39,877 nucleotides of DNA from Mesostigma viride (lineage: Eukaryota > Streptophyta > Mesostigmatophyceae > Mesostigmatales > Mesostigmataceae), in assembly GCA_009746045.1 (NCBI GenBank), contig RPFO01001651.1, positions 1 to 39,877 on the forward strand, read 5' to 3'. Each line of letters begins with the position of its first letter. Within the stretch, counting starts at the first letter, position 1. The notes below the pieces were generated by a model. It made no database searches and was not told the DNA's origin. It worked only from the letters and a program-made list of their open reading frames with translations. Positions 32,642-39,877 of this stretch are shown in pieces. A program made the position numbers and the translations under genes.

Positions 32642-35290
32642 GGATGGCATTTATGTATTTAATGATGAGGATTCAGGCTCCCATGGTGTCATCATGGCTT
32701 GTCTACCTACATGGTTGGCATTTATGTAACCTGAATCCTCTCATTAAAAAAATGAAGAGGATTCAGGCTCCATTGGTGTCATCATGGCTGGCCTACGTAC
32801 ATGGATGTCAAGGAATAGTAAATGATGAGGATTCAGGCTCCCATGGTGTCATCATGGCTTGTCTACGTACATGGTTGGCATTTATGTAATTAATGAGGAG
32901 GATTCAGGCTCCCATGGTGTCTCCATGGCTGGCCTACGTACATGGATGGCATTTATGTATTTAATTATGAGGATTCAGGCTCCCATGGTGTCATCATGGC
33001 CCGTCTACGTACATGGATGGCATTTATGTAACCTGAATCCTCTCATTAAGAAAATGAAGAGGATTCAGGCTCCCATGGTGTCTCCATGGCCCGTCTACGT
33101 ACATGAATGGCAAGTATGTAATTAATGATGAGGATTCAGGCTCCCATGGTGTCATCATGGCCCGTCTACGTACATGGATGGCATTTATGTAATTAATGAT
33201 GAGGATTCAGGCTCCCATGGTGTCATCATGGCCCGTCTACGTACATGGTTGGCATTTTTGTAATTAATGATGAGGATTCAGGCTCCCATGGTGTCATCAT
33301 GGCTGGCCTACGTACATGGATGTTTCATAAAAAAAATGATGAGGATTCAGGCTCCCATGGTGTCATCATGGCCCGTCTACGTACATGGTTGGCATTGATG
33401 TAATTAATGAAGAGGATTCAGGCTCCCATGGTGTCATCATGGCCCGTCTACGTACATGGATGTCAAAGAAAAAAAAATGATGAGGATTCAGGCTCCCATG
33501 GTGTCATCATGGCTGGCCTACGTACATGGATGTCTCATAAAAAAAATGATGAGGATTCAGGCTCCCATGGTGTCATCATGGCCCGTCTACGTACATGGTT
33601 GGCATTTTTGTAATTAATGATGAGGATTCAGGCTCCCATGGTGTCATCATGGCTGGCCTACGTACATGGATGTTTCATAAAAAAAATGATGAGGATTCAG
33701 GCTCCCATGGTGTCATCATGGCCCGTCTACGTACATGGTTGGCATTTATGTAATTAATGAAGAGGATTCAGGCTCCCATGGTGTCATCATGGCCCGTCTA
33801 CGTACATGGATGTCAAGGAATAGTAAATGATGAGGATTCAGGCTCCCATGGTGTCATCATGGCTTGTCTACGTACATGGTTGGCATTTATGTAATTAACG
33901 AGGAGGATTCAGGCTCCATTGGTGTCATCATGGCTGGCCTACGTACATGGATGTCAAGGAATAGTAAATGATGAGGATTCAGGCTCCCATGGTGTCATCA
34001 TGGCTTGTCTACGTACATGGTTGGCATTTATGTAATTAATGAGGAGGATTCAGGCTCCCATGGTGTCTCCATGGCTGGCCTACGTACATGGATGGCATTT
34101 ATGTATTTAATGATGAGGATTCAGGCTCCCATGGTGTCATCATGGCCCGTGTACGTACATGGATGGCATGTATGTAATTAATGAGGAGGATTCAGGCTCC
34201 CATGGTGTCATCATGGCCTGTCTACGTACATGGATGTCAAAGAAAAAGAAATGATGAGGATTCAGGCTCCCATGGTGTCATCATGGCTGGCCTACGTATG
34301 TACATGGATGTCTCATTAAAAAAATGATGAGGATTCAGGCTCCCATGGTGTCATCATGGCTTGTCTACCTACATTGTTGGCATGTATGTAATTAATGATG
34401 AGGATTCAGGCTCCCATGGTGTCATCATGGCCCGTCTACGTACATGGATGTCAAAGAAAAAAAAATGACGAGGATTCAGGCTCCCATGGTGTCATCATGG
34501 CTGGCCTACGTACATGGATGTCTCATAAAAAAAATGATGAGGATTCAGGCTCCCATGGTGTCATCATGGCCCGTCTACGTACATGGTTGGCATTTATGTA
34601 ATTAATGATGAGGATTCAGGCTCCCATGGTGTCATCATGGCCCGTCTACGTACATGGTTGGCATTTATGTAATTAATGAGGAGGATTCAGGCTCCCATGG
34701 TGTCATCATGGCCCGTCTACGTACATGGATGTCAAGGAATAGTAAATGATGAGGATTCAGGCTCCCATGGTGTCATCATGGCCTGTCTACGTACATGGAT
34801 GGCATGTATGTATTTAATGATGAGGATTCAGGCTCCCATGGTGTCATCATGGCTGGCCTACGTACATGGATGTCTCAGAAAAAAAATGATGAGGATTCAG
34901 GCTCCCATGGTGTCATCATGGCTGGCCTACGTACATGGATGTCAAAGAAAAAAAAATGATCAGGATTCAGGCTCCCGTGGTGTCATTATGGCCCGTCTAC
35001 GTGTTGTTGGCATGTATGAAATTAATGATGAGGATTCAGGCTCCCACAGTGTCATCATGGCTGGCCTACGTACATGGTTGGCATTTATGTAATTAATGAT
35101 GAGGATTCAGGCTCCCATGGTGTCATCATTGCCCGTGTATGTACATGGTTGGCATTTATGTAATTAATGATGAGGATTCAGGCTCCATTGGTGTCATCAT
35201 GGCCCGTCTACGTACATGGGTGGCATTTATGTATTTAATGATGAGGATTCAGGCTCCCATGGGGTCATCATGGCTTGTCTACGTACATGG
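32642..35290 (-). repeat. Minisatellite, right block in inverted orientation (about 40 units)
   Basis: The same core and spacer types appear as reverse complements. The turning point is CATTAATTACATGGATGGCA at about 32632-32651. Near it are two aberrant units (ACCTGAATCCTCTCATTAA) not seen in the left block. Confidence 0.95.
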
Positions 35291-35569
35291 AGTCATATTG
35301 ATTCATGGAACAATGAGATACCATTCTTAATTGAAAATTGTTCTTGATACTTTCACATGCATGCCCGGAATCGTGAATTTGTGCGGGTTTCCATGATGAC
35401 AATCCTCATTGAATTCTTGAGCACACAATATTGAGCAATTTAGGGGCACTTCGGCAATGTTGACCATTTTCATTCATGATAAAATTAACATTTAATGCAA
35501 TAAATACATATTCCACTCATTTTAATAAACCATGCAAAAACTTTACAAGCACGCTCAAGCTAGGGGTGG

Positions 35570-36055
35570 GCTGGCATGCACGCGTGGGTGTGGGGTGGGC
35601 TGGCATGCATGCGTGGGTGTGGGGGGGGCTAGCCTGCATGCGTGGGTGTGTGGGGGGGCTGGCATGCATGCGTGGGTGTGTGTGGGGGCTAGCATGCATG
35701 CGTGGTGTGTGGGGGGGTCTGGCATGCATGCGTGGGTGTGTATGGGGGCTGGCATGCATGCGTGGGTGTGTGTGGGGGGCTAGCATGCATGCGTGGGTGT
35801 GTGGGGGGGCTGTCATGCATGCGTGGGTGTGGGGGGGGCTGGCATGAATGCGTGGGTGTGGGGGGGGCTAGCATGCATGCGTGGGTGTGGGGGTGGGCTA
35901 GCATGCATGCGTGGGTGTGAGTGTGGGCTAGCATGCATGCGTGGGTGGGGGGGGGCTAGCATGCATGCGTGGGTGTGTGGGGGGGCTAGCATGCATGCGT
36001 GGGTGTGGGGGTGGGCTAGCATGCATGCGTGGGTGTGGGGGGGGGCTAGCACGCC
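35570..36055 (+). repeat. GCATGCATGC minisatellite, expanded array
   Basis: Roughly 16 units of about 30 bp share GCATGCATGCGTGGGTGTG with G-run length variation. The left-arm equivalent has only four to five units. His/Cys/Gly-rich frames here are repeat translations. Confidence 0.9.
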
Positions 36056-36243
36056 CCACCCCTCCATCGGCACAGCCAGCCTTGTGAGTCTACCCTCAAC
36101 AACAAGGCTGGTAGGACGACACGCCTGAGCAGCATATGTCATGCCTATCTCCGGCTAATAATGTGTGATTTTGTGCCAACAACCAAGTTGTTCCACCCAA
36201 CAACACATTATAAACCCGCTTCCAAAATGCCCAACAAGCCGGA

Positions 36244-36275
36244 CACGTGGAGGACCACACACGCAGTATATAAAG
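36244..36275 (+). promoter_or_regulatory. Outward G-box and TATA box in the right arm
   Basis: CACGTG (36244-36249) and TATATAAAG (36267-36275) point toward the relic ORF at 36593. They mirror 24838-24869. Confidence 0.5.
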
Positions 36276-36592
36276 AGAAAATAAGCTGACTTTTTATCCA
36301 GCCAACCTGTGGCTAGCTGCTCTGGTTACCATGACAAATGCTAACATTTACTCAGTGGGAAAGGTGATCATGAAGAGACCATTGGAACAGCCTACCTGAC
36401 GCATGTGCCACCAAAGCATTGTGTCCCGCAAAATGCACACTGCCTCCTTTCTAACAAGCACGAGCCGCTCTCTTTAGGAGACAGGTGCCAGCTCGTCAGT
36501 GTCTGGGGAAAATGATATTGCCGCTGCTTAGGAAGACCGCGTGAATTTCCTCGAACACAACTGTCTATAAAGCAAAAGAAATTTCAGAGAAG

Positions 36593-37230
36593 CATGGAAA
36601 TAAAAGCATTACACCTTCCCGACAGGTTGCGGGCCACGCGCTGCAGAAAGCCAGCCACGTCACAGACGAACTAGCTAAAAGACACCCAGGAATCCAGCGA
36701 TGCAGCGCCAGGAACCGCAACTTTCTGGCTGCATCTGGCGGAAAAAAGGAAAAAGCTTAGGCTCAACGAGCTAAGAAAGCAGGAAAACGCTAGCTTAAGA
36801 CGTTTAACACAGAAGAACGTACCATAACGGGCATTTATTCGTGCCCAGGCGCACAGAAAGTCCACCCTTTCATGGAGTGGTTGGGCAGTACGCATCGCGC
36901 AGGGCTAATGTTATCTTACCTCAAAATGACGGGAAAGGTAAAGATAGCAGCGGGAATTTTTACGGCTTTAGAAACATCATTAAACTAGCTTTCCTTACGA
37001 CCATCAAAACTGGTAACAAATCGACAATCAACCCGGCAGGCATCCATTATACTTTATTCATCCCGACAGAAATTCAGGCCGGACCCCCCCTGCCGATGGC
37101 AAAGAAAAAAAGCCCGCGACATTATAGATCGCAACCATCCCGCCATAACTTAGAATCACTAACTAATTTTCTCCAACAATCGAGCATTTTTTCTGCTTTC
37201 CGCGTGCCAGATTTGTCACGTTTCGTCTAA
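36593..37230 (+). pseudogene. Relic ORF in the right arm
   Basis: The plus strand from the ATG near 36593 reads MEIKALHLPDRLRATRCRKP with a stop shortly after, then KLRLNELRKQENASLRRLTQ with further stops. From 36912 it reads NVILPQNDGKGKDSSGNFYG. It is more broken than the left-arm copy. Function unknown. Confidence 0.3.
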
Positions 37231-37240
37231 AGGCAGTCAC

Positions 37241-37879
37241 CGCATTAAATCAGCCGACATAGCTTTTGGGCCTCAATTTGCACCGAAATTTGGTCCGTAC
37301 CGTCCAGCTCAGTCGGATTATGTATGTGGATCGGCCGTGTTGGTTGCATACGCAGGTATATTAATTCTTGCATTCGCCCCGGACCTTCCCAGGACAGGTC
37401 AGGTTATAACAATAATTCTTGCATTCGCCCCCGCCCTTTCCTATGGCCTGGTCAGGTTTGGGCGCGACGCCACTAGCGCGGCGCCCGCGAAAGAGTGGCC
37501 AGGCTCGAGCACGTTTTCTGGATCCCAAGCACCGGATTGGACCTGTCCGAGGACTGGACAGGAATTGGCTGACCAATCGGATGCTTGCTCGTCGTCTCCA
37601 AAAACATATATAAAGAGCCAAATTGCGCGAACTACGCAATGATCCTTTAAGCAGCGTTACTCTGCCGAAATGTCAACCTAGACCGGTCAAGTGACGCCGA
37701 GGTGTTCACCGATAGTTCAGGTCAGCCACAGCGCGCCTTCGAATCTAGGCACGGTCGCATTTTTTTTTAGAAATGTAGAATTGTTGTCGACCAGCTACCA
37801 ACGCCCGACCGGACCCATAAAACGGAAACATCAAGGCGATGTGATGGTGAGGTGTGTCTCATTTATTAATACACAGCGT
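37241..37879. other. Intergenic DNA with a short direct repeat; no gene supported
   Basis: AATTCTTGCATTCGCCCC recurs about 50 bases apart near 37363 and 37413, each followed by a CAGGTCAGG-like sequence. A promoter candidate is listed separately. Frames after it show no recognisable product. Confidence 0.4.
37573..37615 (+). promoter_or_regulatory. CCAAT and TATA promoter candidate
   Basis: CCAAT (37573-37577) is followed 29 bases later by TATATAAAG (37607-37615), good core-promoter spacing for plus-strand transcription starting near 37640. No convincing downstream gene is visible for over 600 bases. Confidence 0.4.
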
Positions 37880-38040
37880 CGTGAATATAATATATAATAA
37901 TATTATATAATATACTATAATAAAAAATATAATTTAAAATTTTATGTTAATTGTAATGTTATTTCATATAACATAATATAATATTAATATTATATGACAT
38001 AATATAATATAATATTATATAAAATAGTAAATAAAAAATT
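37880..38040. repeat. AT-rich low-complexity block
   Basis: About 160 bp are almost entirely A/T (TATAATAATATTATATAATA type), in contrast to the GC-rich flanks. It is self-complementary in several places. Confidence 0.8.
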
Positions 38041-38064
38041 TAAATGTAAAAGAAAAATATCTAC

Positions 38065-38472
38065 CTTATTGCTGTTTAATGTTCCTTTCCAGTTCAGCAT
38101 AAGTACACTCTTGAGTGTGTGCATGTTTGGTTTATACGCCATTGTCTTAAAATAGCTACCAATGTAAACCTCCGTCCTAACCACATTTGGATACAATAAA
38201 GACATTGATGCCTGACACATACCATTCATTGCTTGAATACCATGCATATTTTTGTGTCAATGTTCTGCAGACCACAGCTTCAAGTGGGCATACTTCGCTT
38301 TCCTCAATATAATGGCGACATGGCATTTGGTGAAAGTGGTGAGTGCCATTAAGTTGCGCCGGCCGTCGTTATCCATGATGAACTGAATGGGTTTCGTGCA
38401 AATCAAGTTTTTTGTTTTGGTGTTCCAGTTGCGCCGGCCGGCGTTTCCAATGGTATCTTGCGCGCATTGCAA
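38065..38472 (-). pseudogene. Unidentified minus-strand gene fragment with an in-frame TGA
   Basis: One frame runs from about 38472 (TIGNAGRRNWNTKTKNLICT, then FTKCHVAIILRKAKYAHLKL) through a TGA at 38257-38259, and on as HKNMHGIQAMNGMCQASMSL, YPNVVRTEVYIGSYFKTMAY and LMLNWKGTLNSNK, to a GTAGAT donor at 38064. TGA could derive from CGA (Arg). Two GC-rich motifs (38428, 38353) are read through as GNAGRRNW and DNDGRRNL, so the true exon may begin only at the Met after the second one. The alternative is a plus-strand exon at 38271-38338 with acceptor TTCTGCAG and donor GTGAGT. Unrecognised family. Confidence 0.35.
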
Positions 38473-38975
38473 AAGCTTGCACGCTTATCAAACATTTTGT
38501 GTTGGTAAACATTTTATCACCTCTTCGATTTCCGCCTTCACTACCTGAGTTGCTTCTTTGTGGTTTTCAAATGCAACCGAGTTACGCCGGCCGTCGTTAC
38601 TCATGAAATTGTAGGGGTTTTGTGCAAATCACTTTTGTATGGTTTACATGCATCCAGTTGCCCGGCCGGCGTTTCCAATGGTATCTTGCAGTTGCGCAAT
38701 CAGGCCCGATTACCAAAAATTGTGTTTGTACATCTTTTTTACACCTGAAGATTTCTGCCCGCATATCCTGAGTTGCTTCTTAATGGTTTTTAATTGCGCC
38801 CCGAGTTACGCCGCCGTCGTTATTAATGACAAACTGTATGTGTTTCATAAAATCACTTTTGTATGGTTTACATGCATCCAGTTGCGCCGGCCGGCGTTAT
38901 TAATGACGCTGTCGTTCTTGTTTGATGCCCATCGTTTTCGTCGTGTCTTTAATGGTGATTATTTATCATTACTCA
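38353..38975 (+). repeat. 225-bp tandem repeat with paired GC-rich motifs
   Basis: Motifs lie at 38353, 38428, 38581, 38657, 38805 and 38881, giving alternating spacings of about 76 and 150. The first of each pair ends CGTCGTTA and the second GGCGTTTC or GGCGTTAT. Other shared blocks are TTTACATGCATCCAGTTG and CTGAGTTGCTTCTT. The block lies directly before the acceptor of the plus-strand gene at 38983. The motif is reversed here relative to the rest of the window, as the gene is. Confidence 0.85.
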
Positions 38976-38982
38976 TCCTCAG

Positions 38983-39677
38983 GGCTTTCGGTGCCGCGGG
39001 ATTAAGAGGCGAAAAAAATCAGCTGCCATCTGACCAAAGTCTGATGGCGCAATCGGGGCGGGGGGCGTCTCCGACGGTTCGCGTCCCTTGTCCAAGGACG
39101 ACCGGGAGCCTGCACTTTGCGGTCCCTGGAGCGACAAGTACATCGAGAACAAGGGGTACAAATTGCCAATGCCATCTTTCCTATCATGGCGGAACACAGT
39201 GAAAGCAAACAACCACAGGACGCCAGAGATGATGAGGCGGAGGTTCCTGTCTTGCGCAGCTTCAAGACTAAATGCCATGGTGGCGGAGAGCAACGGCATT
39301 AAGAAGAGGAAGAACTGTGACGACGGGCTTCCTGAAAGTTGGGCGGAATCTCTTCGGGATACCATCAAGAGGCTTTTGGCGAATTGGGAAACATTCTGAG
39401 AAGGATCGTGGGCTTAGGTGGCCTTGTGTGGATTGTTACGGAAGGCAATGGAGGGCGTCCCGGACAGGATTGTGGAGCGCGCGTTCGGATTGACAGGCGC
39501 TTTGTCGCAACTGTTCGGGGTTGGTCACAGGGATGGAATGGAAGAAGGGGGGAGGACGACCTTTTGCTGAGTGCGCCAGAGAGGAGAAAGAGGAAAAACG
39601 AGGCTTCCGACGGAAGTGATTGCCCTGATACAAGCGTGCTGGAGGATGATAACTTGACGCGGGCGTCTCCGACATGA
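38983..39677 (+). pseudogene. Plus-strand gene of unknown function, with stops and frame breaks
   Basis: The acceptor ATTACTCATCCTCAG ends at 38982. The frame begins AFGAAGLRGEKNQLPSDQSL. After a break in the G-rich stretch at 39055-39068 it reads LSKDDREPALCGPWSDKYIE, MPSFLSWRNTVKANNHRTPE and MMRRRFLSCAASRLNAMVAE. TGA (39397-39399) and TAG (39415-39417) follow, then the same frame continues as LCGLLRKAMEGVPDRIVERA and FGLTGALSQLFGVGHRDGME. A G6 run near 39553 needs one more G to reach EDDLLLSAPERRKRKNEASD and the acidic end. The two stops fit CGA-to-TGA and CAG-to-TAG changes. A basic ERRKRK patch may be a nuclear signal. The overlapping minus-strand frame is a shadow. Family unknown. Confidence 0.5.
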
Positions 39678-39877
39678 AGGATGTTCATTGGAATGGACAA
39701 GAAAGGATTACAAACATCACTAGCGTTTTCGGAGGGTGCGCGCTACTATACTGTCTCCCAAGTCGAAGATTTACGAAGTGTTTAATTTCCCGCATCCGAG
39801 TTGAAGCCACCGCCGCGGAGACAGGTATGGACCAGTAGGGAGGGGGGGGAGGGAGAGAGGGTGTGAGGGGGGGAAAT
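39678..39877. other. 3' flank ending in a purine-rich tract
   Basis: No gene is seen. From about 39836 the plus strand becomes a G/A-rich low-complexity run (GGGAGGGGGGGGAGGGAGAG), which continues past the window. Confidence 0.5.

Larger units (their letters stand above)
23885..37240. mobile_element. 13.4-kb foldback-type element with minisatellite interior
   Basis: Near-identical unique arms (23885-25492 and 35291-37240, inverted) enclose about 9.8 kb of a 60-75-bp minisatellite whose orientation also reverses, near 32641. Long inverted repeats built partly of short tandem repeats are the hallmark of Foldback/Galileo-type elements. The arms contain outward promoters and relic ORFs but no recognised transposase. 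The ends, near GCGACTGC at left and GCAGTCAC at right, fade rather than stop sharply, and no target duplication was found. Confidence 0.7.
35291..37240 (-). repeat. Right arm of the foldback element
   Basis: Reverse complement of the left arm, longer only because of the expanded GCATGCATGC array at 35570-36055. Confidence 0.85.

Noticed and set aside
25493-35290. CRISPR array (regular repeats with different spacers)
   Set aside because: The spacers are a handful of recurring types, not unique sequences. The units are 60-75 bp with point variants, there are no cas genes, and the setting is eukaryotic. It is a minisatellite.
23876-37250. Target-site duplication at the ends of the large foldback element
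   Set aside because: Left flank AGTGGCCAT and right flank CGCATTAAA do not match, and the arm similarity fades gradually, so the ends cannot be fixed from this copy.
38979-39368. Minus-strand membrane protein overlapping the plus-strand gene
   Set aside because: The hydrophobic stretch is the antisense of an Arg/Lys/Glu-rich coding region. The plus strand has a good acceptor and more protein-like composition.

Overview
The window is nuclear DNA of a repeat-rich eukaryote with spliced genes. Several good GTAAG donors and pyrimidine-AG acceptors join open frames in phase. A G-box/TATA promoter layout, long compound tetranucleotide arrays and many decayed low-complexity genes suggest the green lineage. 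A charophyte alga of the Chara type is my best guess, from general impression only (low confidence). I see no rRNA, credible tRNA or CRISPR.

Layout. 2-70 is the acidic C-terminus of a plus-strand gene. 810-9136 is minus-strand: a seven-exon gene of roughly 1,950 codons (7901 to 810), preceded by a small zinc-finger gene (8856 to 8168). 9380-16641 is a 7.26 kb insertion with 31-bp terminal inverted repeats, a 3-bp target duplication and inverted subterminal arrays of an 8-bp unit. It splits one minus-strand gene into 17276-16642 and 9379-9137, and removing it restores the frame. 17432-18684 continues the same compact minus-strand cluster, including a MYND-finger gene. 18796-22090 is tandem and microsatellite DNA. 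22201-22949 is a small foldback element with a Pol III B-box. 23885-37240 is a 13.4 kb foldback element: near-identical unique arms, outward G-box/TATA promoters and relic ORFs, and about 9.8 kb of minisatellite that reverses orientation at about 32,641. 37241-39877 holds a promoter candidate, an AT block, a broken minus-strand ORF and a broken plus-strand gene.

Three threads run through the window. (1) A GC-rich, near-palindromic motif of about 20 bp, of the form GTTGCG-core-CGTTTC on the sense strand, sits in introns and short intergenic gaps. It keeps one orientation relative to the inferred transcription and flips where the gene strand flips; five further copies are coding and reversed. 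(2) Nearly every gene carries small frame breaks, about 12 of 15 repaired by one extra base, often in G/C runs. (3) Stops inside otherwise continuous frames fit C-to-T change at CG or CHG sites. The genes are therefore either decaying mobile-element or duplicate copies, or contain systematic homopolymer undercalls.
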